IMG/VR virus record: IMGVR_UViG_3300033153_006263 | Span: 1 to 37,429 of that record | DNA length: 37,429 nt | DNA from: a virus | Strand: one strand, 5' to 3' | Shown: in pieces, positions 1-9,008 of the stretch | Position numbering within the stretch: the first letter of the stretch is position 1 | Layout: every line of letters starts with the position of its first letter | Translations under genes and position numbers: made by a program | The notes under the pieces: model-generated | What the model saw: the letters and a program-made list of their open reading frames with translations, nothing else | Database searches by the model: none | Told to the model about the DNA's origin: nothing

Positions 1-39
1 TTAGTGGAGTAGACGTCGCGCGGCAGGGTGGTGATAAAT
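1..39. repeat. Terminal direct repeat, left copy (circular join)
   Basis: These 39 bases are identical to 37391-37429. The large terminase reading frame continues in phase across the join, so the repeat is best read as the overlap left when a circular or circularly permuted genome was linearised in assembly. It is not a biological terminal repeat that interrupts a gene. The unique length is then 37,390 bp. Confidence 0.93.
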
Positions 40-596
40 CTATTATTATTACGCGTCATGGAAATGTATTTGATAAAGAGATTAAGTCTTTTAATGGCCT
101 CGATACCATGCAGCTCGCAGGATGGGTAAATCTCCATATATCGGAAGAAAGACCAAGGGATATTGCGGTTGATGTCGTTGGCATGGGGTATGGAGTCTAT
201 GATCGCGTGCGTGAGGTAGGGAATCGTATCGTTGGAGTTAATGTAGCAGAAAGCACAACGAATAAGGCTAAGTTTGAGAGGTTACGTGACGAATTATGGT
301 GGCGAACTAGAGAGGAATTCCAAAAAGGGACAATCTCTATTCCAAATGATGAGGAGCTGATCTTTGAACTATCAAATGTGAAATATGAGGTGAGGTCTAA
401 TGGTAAGATAAAGATTGAATCTAAAAAGGAAATGAAAAGACGTGGCGTACAATCTCCAAATAAGGCAGACGCCCTAGTCTTGACCTATTACTTTCTAGAT
501 TCGACGTATAGAGAGCCATTAAAGGGGTTCGGTAAGTATGGGTCCAAAATGAAATCGAATCCATATACAACAAGTAAGAGTTGGATGACAATTTAA
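1..596 (+). CDS. terL: Terminase large subunit, C-terminal nuclease part
   Basis: This is the 3' part of the packaging motor gene that starts at 36403. The first codon is split by the join, and the frame runs from base 3 to the stop at 594-596. Joined over the circle the gene is 1584 nt and encodes 527 aa. This part is the RNase H-like nuclease domain that cuts concatemeric DNA. It shows the expected acidic residues: D334 in GVDVARQGGDK, D387 in IAVDVVGMG and D486 in NKADALVLTYY (numbering of the joined protein). The first internal ATG is at 108 but is not the start. The next gene follows after 10 bases. The family is certain; the exact terminase subfamily is not assigned. Confidence 0.95.
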   Translation, partial: SGVDVARQGGDKSIIITRHGNVFDKEIKSFNGLDTMQLAGWVNLHISEERPRDIAVDVVGMGYGVYDRVREVGNRIVGVNVAESTTNKAKFERLRDELWWRTREEFQKGTISIPNDEELIFELSNVKYEVRSNGKIKIESKKEMKRRGVQSPNKADALVLTYYFLDSTYREPLKGFGKYGSKMKSNPYTTSKSWMTI

Positions 597-606
597 GGAG
601 AACACT

Positions 607-1311
607 ATGCAAAAGCAATATGAAGACAAAAAGAAACAGGAAGAACAGATGAGGACTAGAGAGCTACATGAGATGGAGACAATTATAAAAAATGAGGAGC
701 AATGGATCTATCGAATTAAGTTAGATGATGGGTACTTGTATACGACAATGGCGTTTGACCGATACAAAAGCAACTATACGTCGATGTCGTCTGTTTATAT
801 TCCTATTAATGCATTACCTGAAATTCAAGAGTCTGGATTGACGAAGAGTATGGTGGGTAGTCTTGAAAAACTAAATAAGTCTATTAATGAGATGCAAAAT
901 AGAATGAATGACGAAAAGGTAAAAACAGAGAGTCTTAAGAATTACTTTTCAGATATGATTAAGAGAGAAAAGGGGATTGACCAGAAGCTTTTAGAGATAA
1001 AATCAGATATAACAAAAAATGACTCATCAGATAAACTACATGAGATTAATCTTCACCTAGAACAGTTTAGTTCTGATTTGCAATCTTTAGAATCAAAGAG
1101 GAAAGATGATAGAGCTTTTTCTGATAATATCAAAAACTCATTAAATGACATAATTCACAAACAAAATGGATCGGATAGCGTTATTTCTGATTTGAAATCG
1201 TCAATTGAGTCACTTTATAAGAAAATAAATTTTAATTTTGAATTAAATGATGATAAAATGCCAAAAGAAAACGAAAAAAAGGGATTTTTTAATATTTTTA
1301 ATAAAAAGTAG
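607..1311 (+). CDS. Coiled-coil protein, unknown function
   Basis: The gene encodes 234 aa, starting 10 nt after terL with the Shine-Dalgarno site AAGGAG. Residues 1-30 are highly charged. Residues 40-75 may form a small folded domain (IYRIKLDDGYLYTTMAFDRYK). From about 85 to 215 the protein is Lys/Glu/Ser/Leu-rich and predicted by eye to be a long coiled coil. The tail is short and basic (GFFNIFNKK). There is no signal peptide or membrane segment. Its place between terL and the fibre genes suggests a virion or assembly role, for instance a chaperone or connector, but this is inference. No family was recognised. Confidence 0.75.
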   Translation: MQKQYEDKKKQEEQMRTRELHEMETIIKNEEQWIYRIKLDDGYLYTTMAFDRYKSNYTSMSSVYIPINALPEIQESGLTKSMVGSLEKLNKSINEMQNRMNDEKVKTESLKNYFSDMIKREKGIDQKLLEIKSDITKNDSSDKLHEINLHLEQFSSDLQSLESKRKDDRAFSDNIKNSLNDIIHKQNGSDSVISDLKSSIESLYKKINFNFELNDDKMPKENEKKGFFNIFNKK

Positions 1312-1319
1312 GGTGATTT

Positions 1320-1649
1320 ATGAGTATTGTAAATGGCACGAAGGTTACAGGAGCTAATTTCGCTTTTAAGAATGGCGTCTCTACAAATGTAGCTGTTGGA
1401 ACTTCCTCGACATTAGTTGTTAATTTAAATGGTAAGAGAGGCCTAATCTCTTTAGGAAATAATTCTGATAATGATATATTCCTTCATTTGACTGGTGGAA
1501 CGGCTGAGTTGAACAAGGGTCATTACGTAGCCTCCAAAAGCACCCATGTATTTACAGTAGGAACTCAAGTATTTAGTTCGATTAATGCTATTTGTGGTGT
1601 CGCCGCTCAAAATCTCTGTATTATGGAGATGGATTCTGGGGAGGCCTAA
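1320..1649 (+). CDS. Small beta-rich structural protein, probable appendage component
   Basis: The gene encodes 109 aa rich in Gly, Ser, Thr, Val and Asn and without charged helices, a composition typical of phage fibre, decoration or collar proteins. The likely ribosome site is AGGGTGAT, just before ATG 1320. The stop TAA (1647-1649) overlaps the ATG of the next gene at 1649, so the two are probably translationally coupled and may form one appendage. The composition resembles the decoration-type protein at 10111. Function is inferred only from composition and context. Confidence 0.7.
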   Translation: MSIVNGTKVTGANFAFKNGVSTNVAVGTSSTLVVNLNGKRGLISLGNNSDNDIFLHLTGGTAELNKGHYVASKSTHVFTVGTQVFSSINAICGVAAQNLCIMEMDSGEA

Positions 1650-4168
1650 TGGGCGTATGTATTAGTGGTGGTGGAAGCGCAGCTGCGGCACTTGATCCTC
1701 AAGAGAGTGTAATCGCGTTTGTAGATTTTACGGGGGCAGAGCCTGCGGCTCCGGCTGATGGTGATCGATATATAAGTACAGGTACGGGGATAATGTCTAT
1801 TACGTCCCAGTCTGTTACTACCCACAATATTTATAGATGGAATGCTGGCGCTGGGAATTGGGATGAAATTGTTCCTGATGCAGGATTTAATCTTTGGTCA
1901 ACGGCTGGGGGTAGGTACCATTATTATAATGGCACCAGTTGGAGTAGCGCAGAGTCCAACTTTATATTTGCAAATCTGTTGGTTCAGGATGGTGTTCCTT
2001 CTTTTAGATTAAGGGACACTTTGTCGACATCAACTGAGCAGTCTTGGTTGATGCAGCCAGCAACTGATCAATTTTTATTTAAGTTAACAGACGATAGCTT
2101 TGGAAGTCCCGTTACTGCATTGACTATTGATCGAACTGGAACAACCCCTGATTTGATGACAATTAATATGAATCAGCTTATTGAGGGGGATGCTGTTTCT
2201 AGAGATCTAACCGTTAGGCATTATGGGCTAGGATTAGGTCCTGACATAACATTATCTAGAGCATTGGGAACAAAGTCATCTCCAATTGCCGTCACGTCAT
2301 CAGATTCATTAGGAAAGATAAATGGTGAAGGATATGATGGAACGTCGTTTGTTGTTGGGGCACAGATTCAATTTATAGCAGAAGAAAATTGGGCATCTAC
2401 TGATAATGGAGCTTCTATCCGTTTCAATGTAAATGCTGTAGGAGATTCTACTCCAGCTGAGGCAATGATAATAGACCAAACTGGTTTTGTCGGCATAGGA
2501 AACAATGCAGCTCCAGCCGAGATATTTCATGTTCAAAAGTCAACGGATGGAGATGTAGTTGCCGGAATATTTGAGAACTCTCAAGCAAATACTGGTTCAT
2601 CAAGTAATGAAACCGTAAGTATAAAGTTTAGATTTGGAGGTGCTGACGCAGCTGACATTCTTGTTCGTAAGAATGCCGATTTTACAACAGGCGCAAATGA
2701 AGATGCGTGGGTTGATTTTAGGAGTGCTGCTAATGGATCTCTGACAACTGCTTTTCAATTAAGAGAAACCTCTGTGGTGTTTAATAAACAGATCATAATG
2801 AATGGGGACCAGATCACAATTCAGAGGGTCAACACAGGACTTTCTCATCAGTTAATTTTATTGGAAGCAAGCGCTAATACTGCCGCTTCTATTGATGAGG
2901 TATCTTCGATAGATTTTAAATTTGATACGCTAGAGGCAGCTATGTTGGTTGTTGGCAAAGAGTCTGATTTTACTTCTGTAGCTAATGAAGACTCATTTAT
3001 GGCATTTTTTACAGTTTTAAATGGCACAACATTAGAAGCAGCTAGATTTGGAAGCAATGGTGATCTTACTATGCGATCTGGTTCAGACGTTATACTTAGT
3101 GGTGGAGCAGAATTAACGGGGCTTCCATCTATTCCAACACTAGCAACATCAGCTATATCGAAAGCATTCTTTGATTCTCAAACCATTAAAGGTGCTATCA
3201 CAAAAGCTAATGTTATTGTTACGACTACTGCAGATATTACACTTAGTGGTGAGCAAACTATTGATTCAATTTTAACATCTACAGATAGGGTCTTGGTTAA
3301 AGATCAATCTGATGCAACAGAGAATGGTATTTATGTAAGTGCCGCAGGAGCATGGACACGTTCAACAGACTTAGATAATAGTCCTTCATCTGAGATATTT
3401 AATGGTGTTTGGACATATGTTGATTCTGGCACTATAGGTGCAGGGGGCTCATTTAGAATAATCTCTACTGGAACTGGAACTGATGATGTTCATACAATCG
3501 GTGTAGATGATATTGATTGGGCAGATCAAGCAATAGCTATTATTGCTGGTGATGGAATTGATAGGGTTGGTCAAACTCTATCTGTTGATTTTAATGCAAT
3601 TAATCTTCAAATAACCGCAACAGAATTAAATACTATTCAGGATATTGCAACTACATCATCGCCTTCTTTTACAAACTTAATGGTATCAGGCGGAATATTA
3701 TCTTTAGGTGAGACAACGGCCCCATCAGCGACATCAGGATTTGGAAAGTTATTTGTAAAATCGTCTGATTCCCTTCCCTATTTCTTAGACGATTCAGGAT
3801 CAGAGTTCCCGCTAACGACATCATCTATAACCGTTGACTCTAAGACAGAAGGCGTTGGCGCTCCTTATGACATTGTAGTTGCCGATGATCTAAAGGTATT
3901 TACTAATGAGGGTGCGACAGCGGAGGTCTATTTAAACCTACCTACAGCAGTAGCTGGGCTATCCTTTAATTTTGTATGCCAAGACACAGATGGGATTAGA
4001 ATAATAGCAAATACCGGAGATACAATTCGATTAGGAGTTAGCGTCACGGCAGCAGCGGGAAACATTAAGACATTTACAGTTGGAAATACTATTAAATTGG
4101 TTGCGATTAATGCTACTGAATGGATGGCGATTGCATCAACTGGCGATGGCGCCTGGGAGATAACATAA
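1649..4168 (+). CDS. Tail fibre protein with beta-helical shaft
   Basis: The protein has 839 aa if it starts at ATG 1649. This start overlaps the previous stop (TAATG) and has a strong GGGGAGG site. A longer frame from 1592 lacks such a site and overlaps the previous gene. Residues about 15-110 (IAFVDFTGAEPAAPADGDRY, then YRWNAGAGNWDEI) resemble the DUF2793-like module at the start of many fibres. The middle has repeats of the type VGIGNNAAPAEIFHV and two related segments (ANTGSSSNETVSIKFRF and ANTAASIDEVSSIDFKF). The end (VAINATEWMAIASTGDGAWEIT) is typical of fibre tips. It probably acts in host recognition. Lying between terL and portal is an unusual position. Confidence 0.85.
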   Translation: MGVCISGGGSAAAALDPQESVIAFVDFTGAEPAAPADGDRYISTGTGIMSITSQSVTTHNIYRWNAGAGNWDEIVPDAGFNLWSTAGGRYHYYNGTSWSSAESNFIFANLLVQDGVPSFRLRDTLSTSTEQSWLMQPATDQFLFKLTDDSFGSPVTALTIDRTGTTPDLMTINMNQLIEGDAVSRDLTVRHYGLGLGPDITLSRALGTKSSPIAVTSSDSLGKINGEGYDGTSFVVGAQIQFIAEENWASTDNGASIRFNVNAVGDSTPAEAMIIDQTGFVGIGNNAAPAEIFHVQKSTDGDVVAGIFENSQANTGSSSNETVSIKFRFGGADAADILVRKNADFTTGANEDAWVDFRSAANGSLTTAFQLRETSVVFNKQIIMNGDQITIQRVNTGLSHQLILLEASANTAASIDEVSSIDFKFDTLEAAMLVVGKESDFTSVANEDSFMAFFTVLNGTTLEAARFGSNGDLTMRSGSDVILSGGAELTGLPSIPTLATSAISKAFFDSQTIKGAITKANVIVTTTADITLSGEQTIDSILTSTDRVLVKDQSDATENGIYVSAAGAWTRSTDLDNSPSSEIFNGVWTYVDSGTIGAGGSFRIISTGTGTDDVHTIGVDDIDWADQAIAIIAGDGIDRVGQTLSVDFNAINLQITATELNTIQDIATTSSPSFTNLMVSGGILSLGETTAPSATSGFGKLFVKSSDSLPYFLDDSGSEFPLTTSSITVDSKTEGVGAPYDIVVADDLKVFTNEGATAEVYLNLPTAVAGLSFNFVCQDTDGIRIIANTGDTIRLGVSVTAAAGNIKTFTVGNTIKLVAINATEWMAIASTGDGAWEIT

Positions 4169-4641
4169 TGGCTAAAATAAAAGGAAATTTAAATATTGAC
4201 AGGAATTTAGATGTTGGAAACCCACTATCAAAATCCAATGGTGGAACTGGAGAAATAGTATTCCCATTTTTTGATTCACACTCAGGAAACACTAGTTCTC
4301 AGGTTATTTCTTCACAAGCACCGGTTGATGTAACAAACTCAAGTAAAAGCGTAGCGTTCCCATCTAATGCAGCGTATGCAGTATTTATTTCAAATCTTAA
4401 TGCTCAAAACGCCGTTGGAGATTTATTGGCAAGATTTGTTGATATTGATAACGGAACATTAAATCAAATAATTGGCCAAGTTAATGCGGGGGCAGTTGGT
4501 TTGAGTTGTAACTATAGTGGCTCAACCATTATTGATGTTTCTTCATTTGCTGGAACAACTGTAACTCTAAAGTTACAGGCTAGTAGGATATTTAATAATT
4601 TTACTTTAGGGGTATTAAGCTGGAAGATTTTAGTATTTTAA
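4168..4641 (+). CDS. Short fibre/collar-like protein
   Basis: The protein has 157 aa from ATG 4168, which overlaps the preceding stop by one base (TAATG). An upstream ATG at 4120 lies inside the fibre gene and is unlikely. The N-terminus (MAKIKGNLNIDRNLDVGNPLSKSNGGTGE) carries the SxGGTG motif common in phage fibre and collar proteins. The rest is beta-rich and Ser/Asn/Ala-rich. It is probably an accessory part of the same appendage as the gene before it. A vestigial second copy of its first codons follows at 4643. Confidence 0.75.
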   Translation: MAKIKGNLNIDRNLDVGNPLSKSNGGTGEIVFPFFDSHSGNTSSQVISSQAPVDVTNSSKSVAFPSNAAYAVFISNLNAQNAVGDLLARFVDIDNGTLNQIIGQVNAGAVGLSCNYSGSTIIDVSSFAGTTVTLKLQASRIFNNFTLGVLSWKILVF

Positions 4642-4642
4642 T

Positions 4643-4678
4643 ATGGCTAAATTAAAAGGAAGTTTTGGATTTTGTTAG
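4643..4678 (+). pseudogene. Vestigial duplicate of the preceding fibre gene start
   Basis: One base after the stop of the 157-aa gene, a new ATG opens an 11-codon frame, MAKLKGSFGFC, then TAG. Its first seven codons closely match the start of the preceding gene (MAKIKGN). The simplest reading is a tandem copy that has lost nearly all its body. It could also be a translated micropeptide that couples ribosomes to the gene at 4688. Confidence 0.5.
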
Positions 4679-4687
4679 GGAGAAGAA

Positions 4688-5698
4688 ATGAGTAAGATAC
4701 AACCGTTTGGAACACCAATATACACAACATCAGAAAGAGACGCATTGTCTGGAATTCCTGATGATGACTTCTTAATTTTTAATAAGACGACATCAATTTT
4801 CCAGCAAAGAATTAGTAGTGCTTGGGTTGACATAGAACAGGGAACGGGAACGTTTTACACAGAGTCATTCGATGCTACAACAAGCTGGGGCGCTGCATCG
4901 GGAGGCTTATATACTATAACCGTTCTTGCTTCAGCTCACGGAAAAGGAACAAGCGTATCTAATGTAGTTTCTTATGAAACGGTTGGAGGCGATTCCGAGA
5001 AGGTTCTACCAAACGAGGTTCTAGTCGACAACACAACGGGAGACGTTTCACTTACAGTATCAGAAACACCGGATGGAAGGTTCGCAGGAAAGCTTATTAT
5101 TCAGGGAGTAGACCAAGGTTCTGTATTCGGTTACAACTCAATTCAGGAAGATGGGGCAGGTTTGGCAGCTCGATCCATTTTAAATTTCGGAACTGGCATT
5201 ACTGCTGTTGATAATCCTGGATCTGTAAGAACTGATGTCTCAATTTCTTCTCCACTTATTTTGTCCACGCAGCCATCATTTTCTGGCAAAATTTCGTCTC
5301 CTGATATAAATGTAACTGGAGATGCGACTGTTTTTACAATAGGCTCTGGGAATGCTTTTACAGAAATTTTCGATCAAGGAAATAATTTCAACACAAACGG
5401 AACATTTACCGCCCCTGTAACAGGTAGGTATCAATTTAATACAATTGTTTATACTTCTGCTTCACTTTCGCATACAGTTGGTGAAATTAAACTAGTAACA
5501 TCAAATAGAAGCTATATATTGCATGGGTTTAATCCGTCACTCTATAGAGATGTTAATAGCAATTTATCGATATCTGGAAGCGTTTTAGCTGATATGGATT
5601 CTGGCGATACAGCAATAATAACTATTGAATATAGAAATGGTGCTAAGGATGCCGATATAGGCGACCTTACATATTTCACGGGGTTTCTGGCAAACTAA
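4688..5698 (+). CDS. Tail fibre/appendage protein with C1q/TNF-like tip
   Basis: The gene encodes 336 aa, starting after a good ribosome site (AGGGAGAAGAA). The N-terminal part (residues 1-55) has a module seen in fibre proteins (PIYTTSERDALSGIPDDDFLIFNKTT, split here only by motif). The C-terminal ~130 residues contain GTFTAPVTGRYQFN followed by alternating hydrophobic strands, the signature of the trimeric jelly-roll C1q/TNF-like fold often used as a receptor-binding tip. It is the fourth consecutive appendage-type gene ahead of the portal. The fold assignment comes from motif recognition and is moderately sure; the exact receptor is unknown. Confidence 0.8.
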   Translation: MSKIQPFGTPIYTTSERDALSGIPDDDFLIFNKTTSIFQQRISSAWVDIEQGTGTFYTESFDATTSWGAASGGLYTITVLASAHGKGTSVSNVVSYETVGGDSEKVLPNEVLVDNTTGDVSLTVSETPDGRFAGKLIIQGVDQGSVFGYNSIQEDGAGLAARSILNFGTGITAVDNPGSVRTDVSISSPLILSTQPSFSGKISSPDINVTGDATVFTIGSGNAFTEIFDQGNNFNTNGTFTAPVTGRYQFNTIVYTSASLSHTVGEIKLVTSNRSYILHGFNPSLYRDVNSNLSISGSVLADMDSGDTAIITIEYRNGAKDADIGDLTYFTGFLAN

Positions 5699-5728
5699 GG
5701 AAGGTATAAAATTACTTAAAGGCAAATA

Positions 5729-7819
5729 ATGGCACAATTATTAAAAGCATTAGAAAACGATGATCACTCTCATATTATCCTTGTTAAGGACGATGGAACT
5801 GGTACAACTTCTCCTGGTCTAATAAATGGTCATGTTCACGATGTTTTTATTGATGAAAATGGAATAGTTATCGTTGAAGAGGCAGATGGCCATGGGCACG
5901 AATCTATTCAGGTTGAACTAGAAGAAGAGGAAAAACCGTCCGTTAAGGGTAGAGATGAAGAAATACTAGATGAGTCTCTGGTTTTATTGCGACAAGCGAT
6001 TGAAATTGATCGCGATTTTAGGACTCGTGGTAAAACTGCCTACGATTTCTATAAGGGAGATCAATGGAAGGCTCAGGACAGATCAGATTTAGAGGCTAAT
6101 CAAAGAGCAGCAATTACTGTTAATGAGATAAGGTCGCTTGTAAATGCACTTTCAGGCCTGCAAAGACAAAATCGTACAGATATAAAATACCTCTCCATTG
6201 AGAAACATTCTCCTATGGGAGCTGAAATCGCTAATATTATTGTTAAATGGATTCTAGATAAGTCTAATTTTGCTCATCATGAATCTAAAGTTTTTATTGA
6301 TGGCCTTGTAACTGGTCGTGGCCTATGGAATCTGTTCTCTGAAGAAGATAAAAATGGAAATATTTTATTGTTAGCTCCTAGATTTAGATGGGACATGGTA
6401 TTTTTTGGGCCACATGAAGAGGAAGATCTTCGAGATTTAGAGTATCAAATTAAATCTAAATGGTTTTCATTGGCCAAGTTAAAGGCAATGTATCCTATTA
6501 AGGCAAAAGAACTAGAACAGGATATGGAAAGAGTTGAAGATAGGAAGTTTCATATAGTAAGAAAAGGTCAGCAATATACAGTCGACCAAGATAATGCGGC
6601 TACATTAGATATTTTTATAGATAATGAGTTAGTTGTTGATGTTCAAAAGAAGTCATTTCGACTATTTGAATTATATAGAAAAAAATATCAAAACATTAAG
6701 AAGCTTTTATATACAGATGATGATGGTAACGAGATAACATTTGATGATTCATGTCGGTTTTCTAAAGAAGATTTTCGAATGGGAAAGAAAATAGAGGGAG
6801 TTTCTGTTGTAAATACAACTGATTTCCACATTGAAGTAATTACATTTGCTGGAGAGACTATTCTTGATAAGAGGATATCCTTATTAGATGACTTTATGGT
6901 GATTCCATATTATGTGAGTAAGGACGATGATTACATTCAAGGAAAAGTTGAGTCATTAATAGACCTCCAAAAAGAGATTAATAAAAGACATTCTCAGGCG
7001 ATAGATGTTGTTAATAGGGCAAATAATGATGGATGGTTTTATGATGATCAAACATTTGCTAATAGAAATGAAGAGAGAAAGTTTGAAGAACAGGCGAATG
7101 CCCCTGGTTGGTCAATTAAGTTAAGAGACATGGGTAGGGTTCCTCAAAAGGTTGAGAGAGGACGATTCCCTTCTGAGCTTGTTAACATGAGAGAGTTAGC
7201 TTCTTCTAAGATGCGTCAAATATCTGGAATTAATGAAGAGGTTCTCGGAGAGCAGTCTAATGCCAAGTCTGGTGTTGCCATTATGAGACGTCTTAGGCAA
7301 GGAATGGTCGTAAATGACTTTTTATTCGATAATCTTTCACTATCTAAAAAGAAGCTTGGTGAAGTTATCATTAAGATGGTTCAGAAGCTGTATGGTCCTG
7401 AAGATATTATAAAGATACTGAGAGACCAAAACATACAAGAAAAGATTAATTTGCCCGTAAGGGGAGAGGATGGCGTTGAGCAGGTTGAACTAGATGTTAT
7501 TACAGACGAAACTTTATTGGAATTCTTAAGAAATGAAGATTTCACTACTTACTCCGTATCAATATCTGAATCTGCAAATACACCAACTAAGAATATGGAT
7601 AGATTTATCGCGCTAACTGAAGTCATGTCTCAAGGAATTCTTAACCCAATTTCAATAGAACTTGCTAAACAAGCAGGAATATTATCTCCTGCTATTGCTG
7701 ATAAATTTAATGCAATGTTACAAGAACAGGCTCAAGTTCAGGCACAGTCTGAGCAGGCAAAAAACCAAACAGAACTACTAAAGTCTGGTGTTCCTCCTCA
7801 GATTGTTCAGCAAATCTAA
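5729..7819 (+). CDS. Portal protein (P22-like)
   Basis: The protein has 696 aa, close to the P22 portal (725 aa). From about residue 75 the pattern is that of P22-type portals: helical wing DFRTRGKTAYDFYKGDQW, then NQRAAITVNEIRSLVNALSGLQRQNR, EVLGEQSNAKSGVAIMRRLRQG near the stem, and a Gln-rich helical C-terminus. It forms the dodecameric DNA gateway at one capsid vertex and docks terminase and the gp4-like adaptor. The first ~70 residues are unusual: an acidic segment with HSH, HVH and HGH pairs (residues about 13-60) that looks like an added small domain. Start ATG 5729 follows AAAGG. The 247-bp DnaA-box region follows the stop. Confidence 0.92.
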   Translation: MAQLLKALENDDHSHIILVKDDGTGTTSPGLINGHVHDVFIDENGIVIVEEADGHGHESIQVELEEEEKPSVKGRDEEILDESLVLLRQAIEIDRDFRTRGKTAYDFYKGDQWKAQDRSDLEANQRAAITVNEIRSLVNALSGLQRQNRTDIKYLSIEKHSPMGAEIANIIVKWILDKSNFAHHESKVFIDGLVTGRGLWNLFSEEDKNGNILLLAPRFRWDMVFFGPHEEEDLRDLEYQIKSKWFSLAKLKAMYPIKAKELEQDMERVEDRKFHIVRKGQQYTVDQDNAATLDIFIDNELVVDVQKKSFRLFELYRKKYQNIKKLLYTDDDGNEITFDDSCRFSKEDFRMGKKIEGVSVVNTTDFHIEVITFAGETILDKRISLLDDFMVIPYYVSKDDDYIQGKVESLIDLQKEINKRHSQAIDVVNRANNDGWFYDDQTFANRNEERKFEEQANAPGWSIKLRDMGRVPQKVERGRFPSELVNMRELASSKMRQISGINEEVLGEQSNAKSGVAIMRRLRQGMVVNDFLFDNLSLSKKKLGEVIIKMVQKLYGPEDIIKILRDQNIQEKINLPVRGEDGVEQVELDVITDETLLEFLRNEDFTTYSVSISESANTPTKNMDRFIALTEVMSQGILNPISIELAKQAGILSPAIADKFNAMLQEQAQVQAQSEQAKNQTELLKSGVPPQIVQQI

Positions 7820-8066
7820 ACTTATCATTCTTATCTAAACTTATACAGACTTATGTAAGCTTATGCTTAATAATATTTTCTTTTTTTCTATTAATAAGTA
7901 AAGTTATCAACAAGTTATCCACAAGTTATCCACAGTTTTTACATTGTTAGATTCTATGATATTATTATTTTAGAGTTATCCACAGATTATCAACAAGTTA
8001 TCAACATATGGTAACTGGATATAAGGATAGCCAGGGAATACATTATCCCGAGAAAGGAAAAAGGAA
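7820..8066. other. Candidate replication origin with phased DnaA boxes
   Basis: This gap between portal and scaffold has no gene. It holds six forward DnaA boxes in two triplets. The first is TTATCAACA at 7904, TTATCCACA at 7915 and TTATCCACA at 7926. The second is TTATCCACA at 7976, TTATCAACA at 7987 and TTATCAACA at 7998. Each triplet has an exact 11-bp period (9-bp box plus 2 bp). They are separated by a very AT-rich stretch (7935-7975). Upstream, TTAT recurs with a 10-bp step at 7831, 7841, 7851 and 7861, including the near-box TTATACAGA. Runs of A/T at 7865-7900 could melt. In bacterial oriC, arrays with 2-bp gaps guide DnaA oligomers, so this looks like a host-DnaA-dependent origin. A DnaA-titrating site is the alternative. 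Confidence 0.8.
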
Positions 8067-9005
8067 ATGGGAGAAGAGATATCTAGTGTATCTAGTGACA
8101 ACAGCGAAGGCTCATTAGAAACAATTTCAAAGGAGGATGTTCAATCGTTAACAGATGAGCAATTGAATAATCTAACTAAGGGAGCTGATGATGAACAGGT
8201 TCCTGATGATGACGGAGTTGGAGATGAAGATAAAGAAAGCAGTACAGAGTCGGATGAGACGGAAGAGAAACAAGAAGATTCTTCTGTTGATAAAAAAGAT
8301 TCCGAGGATGATTCTGAATCTATTTCTCTAACGGATAAGTTAGCTGAGTTAGAAAAAACGATAGCTGGACTTAAGAAAAGTAATAAGGATAGAGATGGAT
8401 GGATTGGTAAGCGCGATAATGATATTGGCACGCTTAGAAAACAAATAACTCTCTACGAAGATAAGATAAAAGGTTTAGAGGGAAGTCTAGATGAAGCTTA
8501 TGATCTTAATAGAAGCGACCAACGTCGTATTGAGGATGAAATAAGAGGATTCGAGACTGCAAAGAGTAATGATCTGAGTCAACTTGCGAATTATGAGAAT
8601 GAATCAACCGTATTAAATAATGTTCCAGAATTTGAAAGTATAAAGGAAGAGGTTTATAACCAATTCATACTTGAGAATCCTGGAAAAGATTTATCCGGTT
8701 TAAAAGATAAGTTCTTAAATGATCCGTATAGTGATGATGCATCATTTCTTGTTCCTTTAGCAAATAGAACTAAAAGGCGTATAGAAAAAGAAGAGTTTCA
8801 GCGTCAGATAGATGACTTAAAGTCACCTGGTAAGAAAGGTTCTGTTAATAGGTCTAAAAAGGCTAAAAACTTATCTTCCGCTACATCGACTAATGGAGGA
8901 ACAACGGGTTCTTCATTAGAGAATGTTGGAAAGTTAGATATTCAAAGCATGTCCGATTCTCAGCTTAACGAATTCATCAAGAAATCAAAAAACTCAAGGA
9001 GATAA
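8067..9005 (+). CDS. Scaffolding protein
   Basis: The gene encodes 312 aa directly upstream of the coat gene, the standard position of the scaffold. The first ~90 residues are strongly acidic and disordered (DDEQVPDDDGVGDEDKESS). A long coiled coil follows at about 90-160. A basic C-terminus (residues about 255-312, KKGSVNRSKKAKN) matches the positively charged coat-binding end of P22-type scaffolds. It directs procapsid assembly and then leaves. The ribosome site AAAGGAAAAAGGAA precedes ATG 8067. There is no sign of a protease domain. Identification rests on position, composition and length. Confidence 0.85.
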   Translation: MGEEISSVSSDNSEGSLETISKEDVQSLTDEQLNNLTKGADDEQVPDDDGVGDEDKESSTESDETEEKQEDSSVDKKDSEDDSESISLTDKLAELEKTIAGLKKSNKDRDGWIGKRDNDIGTLRKQITLYEDKIKGLEGSLDEAYDLNRSDQRRIEDEIRGFETAKSNDLSQLANYENESTVLNNVPEFESIKEEVYNQFILENPGKDLSGLKDKFLNDPYSDDASFLVPLANRTKRRIEKEEFQRQIDDLKSPGKKGSVNRSKKAKNLSSATSTNGGTTGSSLENVGKLDIQSMSDSQLNEFIKKSKNSRR

Positions 9006-9008
9006 AGA

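Noticed and set aside
1-39. Biological direct terminal repeat
   Set aside because: It lies inside the terL nuclease domain, which reads through perfectly; assembly overlap explains it better.
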